A stretch of DNA of 64,000 nt. It comes from Planctomycetota bacterium. GTDB lineage: Bacteria; Planctomycetota; Phycisphaerae; Phycisphaerales; UBA1924. The stretch lies in NCBI GenBank assembly GCA_030950285.1, contig JAUZRR010000009.1, positions 1 to 64,000 of the forward strand, read 5' to 3'. The position numbers and the translations under genes are program-made. The notes under the pieces were generated by a model. That model saw only the letters and a program-made list of their open reading frames with translations, made no database searches and had not been told where the DNA came from. Of the stretch, positions 25,810 to 35,138 are shown piece by piece; position 1 is the stretch's first letter, and each line of letters starts with the position of its first letter.

Positions 25810-28206
25810 TCAGCGTTTCTTGTACTTCCGCGGCGGGGTGTTGTCGGCCTTGCCCTGCTTGGGCAAGCGTTTGGCGCTCATACCGCGCTGCGCTTCCTGC
25901 TGTTGCTGCTTCTCCAACGCCAGCTTTTGCAGTCTCGCCATAAAGCCGCCCTCTTTGGGCTTCTTTTTCAGGTTGCCCTCTTCGAGCATTCCCGACTTGG
26001 TGGCGTTGGCGCGGATCCATCGGCTCTCGATGATACCGAGCGTGGAGTTGGTGATGAAGTACAGCGCCAGCCCGCTGGGCGCACCGTACATGATGAGCGG
26101 GAACATCACCACCATCATGACCTTGATCATCTTCTGCTGTGATTTCTGCTCGGGGGTCATCACCGACGAGGTCGGAGGCTGGAGGTATTTTTGTTGCAGA
26201 TAGAACACCACACCGAGCAACAGCGGCAGGATGTTGATCGAGTTGATCTGGCCCATCAGCGGCAGTGTGGGGCCCTTGTTCCCGAAGTAGATCGCGCGGT
26301 CGGGCTTGGCGAGGTCTTCCAGGAACGGCCAGACGTTGTTGGTGAGCGCCTGGAACACGCCGAAGAACGCCGGCTCGTGGCGAAGTTCGGCCGCGAAGAA
26401 CAGTGTCGCGTAGAGGGCGATCCAGACCGGGCTCTGCAGCAACATCGGCAAACACCCGAGGAACCCGGCCGGGCTGATGCCCTCCTCACGCCAGAGCTTG
26501 GCCATCTCCTGCTGCTGGCGCTGCCGGTCGTCTTTGTAGCGTTCCTGCAGAATCTTCTGCTTGGGCGCGATGTTCTGCATCTGCTTGCCGAAGACGAGCA
26601 TCTTGACCTGCGACCACCGCGTGATCGGGTGCAGCACCGAGCGCACACACACCACCAGCAGGATGATCGCCAACGCCCAGTCCCCGGTCAGCGAGTGCAG
26701 AAAGCGGAGCAGCCCGAGCAGCGGCCCGGTGAGCCAGGCGAACGTGCAGAACGCGCACATGCCCCCGAAGTTGTAGACCACGATCTTGTCGATCCCAAGC
26801 CGTTCGAGCATTGACTCGTTACGGATCACACTCTTGTTGAGCGGTCCGGCGTAGAGCCCCATGCTGTAGTCGATCGTGCCGCCCGGGGCGAGCGAGGATG
26901 CCGGGCTGTGGTAGCTCAGCACGATCGCGTCGGGGTCTTCGAGCCGAACGCGGTCGATGCGTTCGATCGTGTCGAACGCGAGGCTTGCCTGCGGATCGTC
27001 GGGGTCGATCAGCGGGTGTGTCACCGCGCCGAAGTAGCGGTTGGTGACGCCCGACCACACGAGCGTGAGGTCCTCTTCCTGGCTGTAGGTGTTGGGCCAG
27101 ATTTTGCCTTCGGGAAACTTCTTGTCGGACTTGTCCCCGGTGAGCTTGGTCCGTCTCCAGAGAAACTTGGTCGCGTCCACAAACTGCTGGGAGGGGTCGC
27201 TCCGCGCATCGTAGAGATAGCCGAAACGGAAGCGGCGATGTTCGCCGCCGTACCCGCTGCTGGCGAACAGATCGACCGTCCCGAACTGCCTCCAGCGGAC
27301 GTTGAACGCGGTGCCGGTCAGGTTCTCGACATGCTGGCGGACGACCAGGTCGTGGCTCCCCGGCGCGAGGGTGTACTCCCGCTCGACGCGGAACGCCCGT
27401 TGCCCGTTGCTGTCGAGGAGGAACGCCTCGAACCTGCCGGGGGTGTCGGCCGAGACCTGTCTCCACGCGGGCACGTCGCCGTCGGCGATGAGCATCGGGA
27501 CCAGCGTGCCGTTGATCTCGATACCGAGGGCGCAGAACGGCACGAGGATGAACCGGTCGTTGGCGATCTGCTTTTGCACCGCGACGTGTTTCTCGGGATC
27601 GACCGGGCCTTCCCTGGCGGCGCGGTCGGTCTGCACCGAGTCGAACTCCGTCGCGAGCCGGATCGCTTTGATCCCCGCGCCCAGGTGCGAAAACTCGACC
27701 CGCATCACATAGGGCGAATCGAACCCGAGCCCGCCCAACGGTGAGAAATCGGTCGCGAGCGGCTCATCCGCAAAGCCCTCGACAACGAACGTCCCGGGCG
27801 CGATACCCACCGCAGGTTGGGTGGGCGTGTCGGCCTGCTCGGTTTCGGCCGCGGGCTGGGTCGCGTTGTCGGTATCGGTATCGGCGTCGGTGTCGGCGTT
27901 CGTGTCGGCGTCGGTATCGGCGCTGGTATCGGCGGCCTCTCCGGGCTCGGCAGCATCCGTCTCTGTTGCAACAGGCGCGGGCACCGGGTCGGGATCGGCG
28001 GTCGCGACCGGGCTCGCGGGCTCGTCGCCGGCGTGCTCCCCAGCCTGGTCGGCGACGCGGTCAACAGCCTCGGCCGCCTGCTCGGCCGGGGCCGGGGTGT
28101 TCTTCTTGCTCGTGGTATTCACCATCACCGCGATCGGCACACCCAGCCCGATCACGAACAGGACGATGGGCAGGATGATGCGGAGAGGCTTGTTGGGGCG
28201 TGGCAT
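25810..28206 (-). CDS. yidC: Membrane protein insertase YidC
   Basis: A 798-residue insertase (usual about 550-620). It has an N-terminal helix (IILPIVLFVIGLGVPIAVMV), then about 110 residues of acidic low complexity (DTDADTNADTDADTDTD and flanks, DNA 27870-27935), the periplasmic beta domain, and the conserved core: YNFGGMCAFCTFAWLTGPLL, VVCVRSVLHPITRWSQVKM with the hydrophilic-groove Arg, MQNIAPKQKILQERYKDD, SPAGFLGCLPMLLQSPVWIA and GAPSGLALYFITNSTLGI. The C-terminal tail is basic, which helps ribosome binding. It is likely cotranscribed with mnmE. Confidence 0.96.
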   Translation of the reverse strand: MPRPNKPLRIILPIVLFVIGLGVPIAVMVNTTSKKNTPAPAEQAAEAVDRVADQAGEHAGDEPASPVATADPDPVPAPVATETDAAEPGEAADTSADTDADTNADTDADTDTDNATQPAAETEQADTPTQPAVGIAPGTFVVEGFADEPLATDFSPLGGLGFDSPYVMRVEFSHLGAGIKAIRLATEFDSVQTDRAAREGPVDPEKHVAVQKQIANDRFILVPFCALGIEINGTLVPMLIADGDVPAWRQVSADTPGRFEAFLLDSNGQRAFRVEREYTLAPGSHDLVVRQHVENLTGTAFNVRWRQFGTVDLFASSGYGGEHRRFRFGYLYDARSDPSQQFVDATKFLWRRTKLTGDKSDKKFPEGKIWPNTYSQEEDLTLVWSGVTNRYFGAVTHPLIDPDDPQASLAFDTIERIDRVRLEDPDAIVLSYHSPASSLAPGGTIDYSMGLYAGPLNKSVIRNESMLERLGIDKIVVYNFGGMCAFCTFAWLTGPLLGLLRFLHSLTGDWALAIILLVVCVRSVLHPITRWSQVKMLVFGKQMQNIAPKQKILQERYKDDRQRQQQEMAKLWREEGISPAGFLGCLPMLLQSPVWIALYATLFFAAELRHEPAFFGVFQALTNNVWPFLEDLAKPDRAIYFGNKGPTLPLMGQINSINILPLLLGVVFYLQQKYLQPPTSSVMTPEQKSQQKMIKVMMVVMFPLIMYGAPSGLALYFITNSTLGIIESRWIRANATKSGMLEEGNLKKKPKEGGFMARLQKLALEKQQQQEAQRGMSAKRLPKQGKADNTPPRKYKKR

Positions 28207-28250
28207 AGTGACTCGGCGCTGATCGCGTGGGGGGGGGAATCGAACGAGCT

Positions 28251-29021
28251 CTACCGGCCTTCGTAGAGGCGGTCCGCCAGGTACTCGTGCAGTTGGGCGT
28301 GCTGACGAATCATGTTCGCCGTCTTGTCGATGTCGTAGGGCACACGGAAAAACTCGACCTTGTCTTCGTCGAAGACGACGTAGCTGGCCCGCGGGTCGCC
28401 GTCGCGAGGCTGCCCGACCGAGCCCACATTCACGACCGCCTTCTCGTCCTCGTTGAACCTGTAGGCAAACTCGCCCAGCTCATCTGGAGGATAAAAATCG
28501 GGCTCATCGGTGAAGACGCCGGGCACGTGGGTGTGCCCCACCATGCAGAGCTTGTCGACCCGCCGAAAGATTGCTTCGAGCTTGTCGGGGGCTTCCATCG
28601 GATCGCTCTTGAAGATGTACTCGTTGATCGGTCGGCGTGGCGAGCCGTGGACCGCCAGCAGCGCGTTCTCGCCCAGCTGCTCGACCACCCGGACGCGGAG
28701 CCGCCCGAGAAACTCATACCGAGCGGCCCGGAGTGCGGCGTCGGGCTCAGAATCGAACTGCTCGCGGGTCCAGTAGGCCGCCTGCTCGGCCGGGCCGTTG
28801 AAGTTGGTGGGCTCATAGAGCACCGCAAAGTCATGGTTTCCCATGAGCGCCCACTCGCAGTGGGCCTCGACGAGGTCGACACACGCCAGGGGCTCGGGGC
28901 CGTACCCAATGATATCCCCGAGGCAAAGAATGCGCTTGATGCCCTTGCTGTCGATGTCTGCAAGGACCGCGCGGAGGGCCTCGGCGTTGCCATGGATGTC
29001 GCTTAGTACTGCGGTCTGCAC
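28251..29021 (-). CDS. Calcineurin-like metallophosphoesterase
   Basis: A 256-residue phosphoesterase with all family metal motifs near the N-terminus: LSDIHGNAEAL, CLGDIIGYGPEP, LMGNHDFAV, and later VGHTHVPGVF. GTG 29021 is chosen: AGGAGGG lies five bases upstream and the protein then starts directly before the first motif, as in relatives. The longer frame to 29288 crosses the clpP promoter region. It is likely a cytoplasmic phosphodiesterase of the YfcE/MJ0936-like or DUF2436 type; substrate unknown. Confidence 0.88.
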   Translation of the reverse strand: MQTAVLSDIHGNAEALRAVLADIDSKGIKRILCLGDIIGYGPEPLACVDLVEAHCEWALMGNHDFAVLYEPTNFNGPAEQAAYWTREQFDSEPDAALRAARYEFLGRLRVRVVEQLGENALLAVHGSPRRPINEYIFKSDPMEAPDKLEAIFRRVDKLCMVGHTHVPGVFTDEPDFYPPDELGEFAYRFNEDEKAVVNVGSVGQPRDGDPRASYVVFDEDKVEFFRVPYDIDKTANMIRQHAQLHEYLADRLYEGR

Positions 29022-29266
29022 CGCGCCCTCCTGGTCGAATCGGGATTCTGACGCCAATCGAAGGGCCGATCGTAGGAGCCCACCGGCGACCTCGCAATCC
29101 GGCCAAAGCCCGCGATCGTTTGGACCGATCAGAACAGGGGGCTGTGCGGAGGCACCCGCCGTCGGACCGCCCCCTACCATGCCGCACAACGCGGCCACGC
29201 CGCGCCCACGACCGATGCACCGGAAGCATCCACGCTCTCCGGAGCCATGAGCAAAGGACTGAACCC

Positions 29267-29860
29267 ATGCCCGCAGCCGGCGTTTCATACCAGCGAACCC
29301 GCGAGATGACGATCGACGAGCTCCTGCTCGAAAACCGCATCGTCTTCCTCATCGGCGAGATCAACCATGCCTCGGCCTCCCGGGTCATGATGCAGATGCT
29401 CTACCTCGAAAACCAGAAGCGAGGGCAGGACATCAGCCTCTATATCAACTCACCCGGCGGCGCGGTGGACGACACCCTCGCCCTCTTTGACACCATGCGG
29501 TTTATGTCGAGCGCCATCTCGACCTTCTGCATCGGACGGGCTTATTCAGGAGCCGCGGTCCTGCTCTGTGCCGGCACCAAGGGCAAACGGTTCATCCTGC
29601 CCCACGCCAAGGTGATGATCCACCAGCCCTACGGCGGGATCACCGGGCAGGCCGAGGACATCCGCATCCAGGCCGAGCAGATCGGCAAGACCAAGGAAGA
29701 GCTCAACCGCCTCATCAGCGAGTGCTCCGGACAATCCATCGAACAGGTCCGGAAAGACGCCGAACGCGACAAGTACTTCACCGCGAAGGAAGCGGTCGAG
29801 TACGGGCTCGTCGACGAAGTCCTCGTCGAACCGCCCAAGGAAGCCAACGTCGGCCGCTAG
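29267..29860 (+). CDS. clpP: ATP-dependent Clp protease proteolytic subunit, divergent paralogue
   Basis: A 197-residue ClpP subunit. Ser94 sits in [12 protein letters not shown], where the usual GQAASMGA has become RAYSGAA; His119 is in [10 protein letters not shown] and the INSPGGAV oxyanion strand is intact. ATG 29267 is preceded by AAAGGA. It lies 80 bp upstream of a canonical clpP on the same strand. Paired ClpP1/ClpP2 that form mixed heptamers are known in several phyla. This copy is the more divergent and may need its partner for activity (inference). Confidence 0.92.
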   Translation: MPAAGVSYQRTREMTIDELLLENRIVFLIGEINHASASRVMMQMLYLENQKRGQDISLYINSPGGAVDDTLALFDTMRFMSSAISTFCIGRAYSGAAVLLCAGTKGKRFILPHAKVMIHQPYGGITGQAEDIRIQAEQIGKTKEELNRLISECSGQSIEQVRKDAERDKYFTAKEAVEYGLVDEVLVEPPKEANVGR

Positions 29861-29940
29861 GACCAGACCGTCAGCCACCCACAACGCTCCGCCAGAGGCA
29901 CGCGCACCGCGCCAACGCAAAACCCACGAAGGATTCAGAC

Positions 29941-30564
29941 ATGTCCGGCCACCTCGTTCCGATCGTTATCGAAAAATCCGCCCGCGGCGAACGCTCCTAC
30001 GACATCTATTCCCGACTCCTCAAAGACCGTATCATCTTCCTGGGAAGCCCGGTCATGGACGAGATCGCCAGCCTCATCGTCGCTCAGCTCCTCTTCCTCG
30101 CCAACGAGGACCCCAAAGCCGACATCCACCTCTACATCAACTCCCCCGGCGGCAGCGTGACCGCCGGCCTGGGCATCATCGACACCATGAACTACATCGC
30201 CCCCAACATCTGCACCTACATCATCGGGCAGGCCGCCAGCATGGGCTCGCTGATCGCCTGCTCGGGCGCAAAGGGCAAACGCTTTGCGTTGCACAACTCC
30301 CGCAACCTCATGCACCAGCCGCTGCTCTCGGGCGTGATGGAAGGCCAGGCAACCGACATCGAGATCGAGGCCCGCGAGATGCTCCGTATCCGCGACCGCC
30401 TCTACGCGATCTACAGCAGCGCCACCGGGCAGACCGTCGAGACCATCGAAAAAGACTGCGACCGCAACAACTGGCTCGACGACAAGGAAATGCTCGAGTA
30501 CGGCCTCATCGACGAGGTGCTCGAGAACATGCCCGCGATCAAGAAGGATGGCGAGGACGAGTAA
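29941..30564 (+). CDS. clpP: ATP-dependent Clp protease proteolytic subunit, canonical
   Basis: A 207-residue serine protease subunit with catalytic Ser100 in [12 protein letters not shown], His125 in NLMHQPL and [17 protein letters not shown] at the N-terminus. ATG 29941 has AAGGA nine bases upstream. Follows the divergent clpP; together they would form the barrel that degrades proteins fed by ClpX or ClpA. No tig or clpX is in the window. Confidence 0.95.
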   Translation: MSGHLVPIVIEKSARGERSYDIYSRLLKDRIIFLGSPVMDEIASLIVAQLLFLANEDPKADIHLYINSPGGSVTAGLGIIDTMNYIAPNICTYIIGQAASMGSLIACSGAKGKRFALHNSRNLMHQPLLSGVMEGQATDIEIEAREMLRIRDRLYAIYSSATGQTVETIEKDCDRNNWLDDKEMLEYGLIDEVLENMPAIKKDGEDE

Positions 30565-30636
30565 AGGTGCAAGCCGGCCCCCAGCAAGTGCGATGTGGGT
30601 GAATACGCTGCCCTGCTGACCTGATAGACTCAGGGC

Positions 30637-31471
30637 ATGCCCCTCGCCCCCGAGCTCAACCAATCTGTACGGGATACTGCGGCGCTGATGGAGCGATTTG
30701 AGGCGAGCGCCAGCAGGGCCAATATCGGCACCGGGGCTCGGCGTGAGGGTGGGAAGTTCGAGGTATTGGTTGGTACGCTATGGACACAAGTCGCCGCACT
30801 CTGCGTAGATGCCGGGGCACAGCAATCTGAGGTTCGAGGACCGGGCACTCGCTGGTTTCACCGGCTATGTGTCGATGATCGAGAGCTATTGCTCCCACTC
30901 GGTCGTCGCCCGGGGATGAGAAACGAACCCGCGAGCCGCTGGCTCGAAACCGACTTCGGGGTGACCGATCTTGTTGCTGCCTTCCCGGGAACAGAAGAAT
31001 CTATAGCGAGATACGCCCCACCCACAGGACCGTTTGCGGGAGAGGAATACCCCGCGATGTTTGAAGGCCTTTCAACACGATTTGACGACACTATCGTGCT
31101 GGTACAGGCGGGTGTGCTCCGCGAGAAAATCTTGCTTGAATATAAGACCGCGAAGTCAAGCAATGGGCGTCAGGTGGATGCGAACGTTCACGAACGGCTC
31201 TCGTTTCAAATGATGCAATACCTTGAAGCCGCGACAAAATACACCAGATGCTCATTCGTCGTGCTCTCAAATGGTGCCTTCGCTCGCTATCGCAACTCGC
31301 TATCGCAATAAGTACCACGTCAACTTCCACATCCAAGCTGACCGCCTGAACTGCTTTGCGTGGTTTTCAATGGAGCAAGCCTGCACAGAATCTGAGTATG
31401 TCGATATTCTGACCGGCCTTATTGGCTGGCTCTTCGAAGGCACCAGTCGGGTTGTGAGAAACGCTCCATGA
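30637..31471 (+). pseudogene. PD-(D/E)XK-type restriction endonuclease, frameshifted by a 13-bp tandem duplication
   Basis: The first frame (30637-31311) encodes 224 residues: FEVLVGTLWTQVAALCVD, GMRNEPASRWLETDFGVTD, and the likely catalytic core FDDTIVLVQAG, ILLEYKTAKSS (E-x-K). It stops at TAA 31309 just after CTCGCTATCGCAA is repeated (31283-31295 and 31296-31308). Removing one copy restores the frame: GAFARYRN continues into KYHVNFHIQADRLNCFAWFS and ends at TGA 31469, giving 273 residues and a 4-bp overlap with the methyltransferase. Base composition is lower in GC than its neighbours, suggesting acquisition. The repaired gene would be the nuclease partner. Confidence 0.8.
31283..31308. 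repeat. Perfect 13-bp tandem duplication
   Basis: Two adjacent copies of CTCGCTATCGCAA. Because 13 is not a multiple of three, the second copy shifts the restriction gene out of frame; loss of one copy by slippage would restore it. Confidence 0.95.
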
Positions 31472-32556
31472 TCAAGTATTTAGGCTCCAAGCGCAAGCTC
31501 CTCCCCCTCATCGTCGAGACCATCCGCCGCACCGGCGAAGCGCGATCCGTCATTGACCTGTTCTCCGGCACCTCCCGTGTCGGCCACGCCCTCAAGGCGG
31601 CCGGCTACCGCGTCCTGACCAACGACCACAACACCTACGCCGCGACACTCGCGAAATGTTATGTCCAGGCCGATCGAAAAGATATCCTCCGAGACACTCA
31701 ACGCCTCGTCGACGAGTTCAACGCCCTCCCCGGCACGCCCGGCTACTTCACCGAGACCTTCTGCGTCCAATCCCGGTTCTTCCAACCCAAGAACGGCGAG
31801 CGGATCGATGCGATCCGCGAGGCAATCGCGGCCAAGGGGATGCCGCCGGAACTTGAAGCGGTGATGCTCGTCTCGCTCATGGAAGCGGCCGACCGGGTGG
31901 ACTCGACCACCGGCGTCCAGATGGCGTACCTCAAATCATGGGCAGCGAGAGCCTCGAATGATCTCCGGCTCCGCGTCCCCGATGTCCTGCCCCGTGCCCG
32001 GCACGGCAAGGGACAAGCCCACTGCCTCGACGCCCTCGAAGCGGCGAGCACGCTCACCGCCGACGTCGCGTACATCGACCCGCCCTACAACCAGCACTCC
32101 TACCTCGGCAACTACCACGCGTGGGAATCGCTGGTGCGGTGGGACAAGCCGCCGGTCTACGGCATCGCGTGCAAACGCATCGATTGCAAGGACCGCCGCA
32201 GCGTCTTCAACTCCAAGCCCCGGTTTGCTGCCGCGATGCGAGAACTCCTCCACGCGGTGCAAGCCGAGGTGATCGTGGTCTCGTTCAACAACGAAGGGTA
32301 CATGGACAAAGACACCATGGAAACCCTGCTCGGCGAACTCTTCGACGGCGAAGGCAGAGTCACCACGATCGAGAGCGACTACAAGCGGTACGTCGGTGCC
32401 CAGATCGGCATCCACAACCTCCGCGGCGAGAAGGTCGGCAAGGTCAGCCACCTGCGGAACAAAGAGTATCTCTATGTTGTCTCCCGAGATTGCATAGCGG
32501 AACGGCTCGAGGCTGTGACAGCGGACCCCACCGAGCAGCTCTCGTTGTTCGCCTGA
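31468..32556 (+). CDS. D12-class adenine-specific DNA methyltransferase
   Basis: A 362-residue N6-adenine methyltransferase. N-terminal MIKYLGSKRKLLPLI and VIDLFSGTSRVGHALK form the SAM site, and YIDPPYNQHSYLGNYH is the catalytic DPPY. The ATG overlaps the stop of the damaged endonuclease as ATGA, so this was a type II restriction-modification operon. The methylase frame is intact, so it may now act as an orphan modifying the genome. The recognition sequence cannot be read from the protein. GC content rises again here relative to the nuclease gene. Confidence 0.88.
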   Translation: MIKYLGSKRKLLPLIVETIRRTGEARSVIDLFSGTSRVGHALKAAGYRVLTNDHNTYAATLAKCYVQADRKDILRDTQRLVDEFNALPGTPGYFTETFCVQSRFFQPKNGERIDAIREAIAAKGMPPELEAVMLVSLMEAADRVDSTTGVQMAYLKSWAARASNDLRLRVPDVLPRARHGKGQAHCLDALEAASTLTADVAYIDPPYNQHSYLGNYHAWESLVRWDKPPVYGIACKRIDCKDRRSVFNSKPRFAAAMRELLHAVQAEVIVVSFNNEGYMDKDTMETLLGELFDGEGRVTTIESDYKRYVGAQIGIHNLRGEKVGKVSHLRNKEYLYVVSRDCIAERLEAVTADPTEQLSLFA

Positions 32557-32637
32557 TGTTTGAGACCTTATGCGTCCGGAGAATCCGGGCGGTCCTTTCC
32601 AGCCAATCCTCCCCCTTCGCCGATACTGCAGCAAGCC

Positions 32638-34002
32638 ATGCTCCGCTCCGGCCAAATCATCACCCTCTGCGCCCTCGCTTTGCTCACGCTCGGCGTCGTC
32701 ATGGTCAACTCCGCACTCATGACCGTCGCCCCAGTCGACGGCAACGGCAACCAGCTCCCCGGCGTCACCGCCGAGTCCATCCTCACCAGCCGATCAACCC
32801 TTTACATGGCTCTCGCGCTGGCTGCACTGGCGCTGGGCGCACTGCTCCCCATCCGTCAGCTCTCCCGCCTCGCGGCTTCGCTGGGCACCCGCGACAACAC
32901 CCCCAACACCCCCACCGACAACACCCCGCGTAAAGAACACGCCCGCGCCGTCCTCCTCCCACTCGCCCTCGGCGTGCTCGGGCTGCTGGCGATCCTCAGC
33001 ACCGTCTACCTCCCCGGCATCGGCCACTCGGCCAACGGCAGCGCCCGCTGGGTCCGCCTGGGCAGCCTCTCCATCCAGCCCTCCGAACTCGTCAAGTGGG
33101 GCATGATCGCCCTCATCGCCTGGTACGGCACCGTCCGCGCAGCCCAGATGCCCCGCTTCTGGACCGGCCTGCTCCCCGCCCTCCTGGCTCTCGGCGTGGT
33201 CTGCATCGTGATCGTCAAGGAAGACCTCGGCACCGGCGTCCTCATCGCCGCCGCCTGCGGGCTTATGCTCCTGGCCGCCGGGGCGAGGTTCTGGCACCTC
33301 GCCGCGTTTGTCCCGATCGGCCTCGCCGGCGTCGTCACCGCGATCGTCATCAGCCCCTACCGCGTCCAGCGGATTCTCGCGTTTATCGACCCCTTTCAGG
33401 ATTCCCAAGGCACCGGCTACCACGTCATCCAGTCGATGGCTGCGATCGCCGGCGGCGGCGGGACCGGGCGCGGGCTCGGGCACGGGTTCCAGAAGTTCGG
33501 CTACCTCCCCGAAGACCACACCGACTTCCTCTTCGCCGTCGTCTGCGAAGAGCTCGGCGTCGCCGGGGCCGCGCTCGTCATCACCCTCTACCTGCTGCTC
33601 ATCCTCACCGGGCTCTCGATCGTCCGCCGCGAGACCGACCGCCTGCTCAAGCTCCTCGGCTTCGGCATCATGGCGACCATCGGGCTCCAGGCGGTCATCA
33701 ACCTCTTCGTCGTCACCGGGATGGCGCCGACCAAAGGCATCGCCCTGCCACTCATGAGCTCGGGCGGCACCGGGTGGATCCTCACCGCCGCCTGCCTCGG
33801 CCTGCTCGCCGCGATGGACCGCACCCAACCGGTCGAGGTGGGCCGCAACCCCGAGCCCGACGCGCAAGCGAGGAGCCGCGATCCCGCATCCCACACCGGA
33901 CGCGCGACGCCGGACATCGAACACGCAACGCCACACACCGGGCTCTTCGCTCGCGCGTCGGGCTCGGTGCTGCGACGCAAGCCGAGCGGCGAGCCGTCAT
34001 GA
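32638..34002 (+). CDS. ftsW: FtsW/RodA family peptidoglycan glycosyltransferase
   Basis: A 454-residue multi-pass SEDS protein. Blocks include NGSARWVRLGSLSIQPSELV, VIVKEDLGTGVLIAAACG, YLPEDHTDFLFAVVCEELG, and GMAPTKGIALPLMSSGGTGW. An N-terminal cytoplasmic loop carries a NTPNTPTDNTP low-complexity stretch. ATG 32638 is the start; the frame opening at 32560 has no homology. The stop overlaps the ATG of murG, and the murG neighbour favours FtsW (division septum) over RodA. Confidence 0.92.
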   Translation: MLRSGQIITLCALALLTLGVVMVNSALMTVAPVDGNGNQLPGVTAESILTSRSTLYMALALAALALGALLPIRQLSRLAASLGTRDNTPNTPTDNTPRKEHARAVLLPLALGVLGLLAILSTVYLPGIGHSANGSARWVRLGSLSIQPSELVKWGMIALIAWYGTVRAAQMPRFWTGLLPALLALGVVCIVIVKEDLGTGVLIAAACGLMLLAAGARFWHLAAFVPIGLAGVVTAIVISPYRVQRILAFIDPFQDSQGTGYHVIQSMAAIAGGGGTGRGLGHGFQKFGYLPEDHTDFLFAVVCEELGVAGAALVITLYLLLILTGLSIVRRETDRLLKLLGFGIMATIGLQAVINLFVVTGMAPTKGIALPLMSSGGTGWILTAACLGLLAAMDRTQPVEVGRNPEPDAQARSRDPASHTGRATPDIEHATPHTGLFARASGSVLRRKPSGEPS

Positions 34003-35108
34003 GCGCGCGCGGCATTGTCTTCGCCGGCGGCGGCACCGGCGGGCACCTGTTCCCGGCACTGGCCGTCCTCGAACACCTCCGCGAGCTCGAACCCGACGTC
34101 CGGGCGCTCTTCCTCTGCTCGACCCGCAAGATCGACGCCCGGATTCTCTCCAAAGCCGGCGTCGAGTTTGCCCCGATCCCCGCATTGCCCCTGAGCACCA
34201 AGCCCATCGGCCTGGCGAAGTTCATCATCAGCTGGGGCGGCGCGGTGCGCGAGGCCCGGCAGCACCTCCGGCAGCTGCACGCCGAGTGCGGGGCTGTCCG
34301 CATGCTCGCGACCGGCGGGTTTGTCGCGGCCCCGGTCGCCCAGGCCGCGCGCGCAGAACGCCTGACGCTGGTGCTGCTCAATCAGGACGCCCCCCCGGGC
34401 AAAGCCAACCGCTGGATCGCCGGCCGGGCCGCCTCGATCTACACGACCGCCGGGGTAGGCCGCGCCGGGTGGGAGTGCATCGGCCCGGTGGTCCGCCGCG
34501 CAGCGCTCGCCTCGGGCAGCGCAGCAGACTGCCGCCAGAGGCTCGGGCTTGACCCCGCCCGCCCGGTGCTGCTGGTGACCGGGGCGAGTCAGGGGTCCAA
34601 GAGTGTCAACGAGTTTGCTGCCGCGTTTGCCAAAGCCCACGCAGCCGAACTCCGCGAAGGCGGCTGGCAGGCGATTCACCAGACCGGGGCTGCGGAAAAC
34701 ACCCCCTGGCGCGACGCCTGGGATCGCGCCGGCGTGCCCGCGGTCGTCGAACAGTTTTTCGACGCGATGGGCGACTGCTGGGGCGCCGCCGACGTTGCCG
34801 TCAGCCGCGCCGGGGCCGGGTCGGTCGCCGAGGTCCGCGCCAACCGCGTGCCGGCGGTTTTCATGCCCTACCCCTACCACCGCGACGAGCACCAACGGCT
34901 CAACGCCGAGCCCCTCGCCAAAGCGGGCGCAGCGATCGTCGCCAAGGACGCGATCGACCCTGCGACGAATCTGAAAGCCGCGGGCGCGCACCTGCTTGCC
35001 CTCATGGGTGAGCCCGCCCGCCGGGCCACGATGCGCGACGCCCTCGCGGCTCTCGGCCCGGCCGATGGGGCAGCCAGACTCGCCGAGGCTCTGCTCGAGA
35101 CCGCCTGA
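33999..35108 (+). CDS. murG: UDP-GlcNAc:lipid I N-acetylglucosaminyltransferase MurG
   Basis: A 369-residue GT28 enzyme making lipid II at the inner membrane face. GGGTGGHLFPALAVLEHL is the N-terminal glycine-rich loop, LLVTGASQGSKSVNEF the middle G-loop, and SRAGAGSVAEVRANRVPAVF with PYHRDEHQRLNAEPL the donor site. The start overlaps the ftsW stop (ATGA), and purH follows after 30 bp. Confidence 0.95.
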   Translation: MSARGIVFAGGGTGGHLFPALAVLEHLRELEPDVRALFLCSTRKIDARILSKAGVEFAPIPALPLSTKPIGLAKFIISWGGAVREARQHLRQLHAECGAVRMLATGGFVAAPVAQAARAERLTLVLLNQDAPPGKANRWIAGRAASIYTTAGVGRAGWECIGPVVRRAALASGSAADCRQRLGLDPARPVLLVTGASQGSKSVNEFAAAFAKAHAAELREGGWQAIHQTGAAENTPWRDAWDRAGVPAVVEQFFDAMGDCWGAADVAVSRAGAGSVAEVRANRVPAVFMPYPYHRDEHQRLNAEPLAKAGAAIVAKDAIDPATNLKAAGAHLLALMGEPARRATMRDALAALGPADGAARLAEALLETA

Positions 35109-35138
35109 CCCCGCGACTGCCGCGTCTATCCTCCCGGC

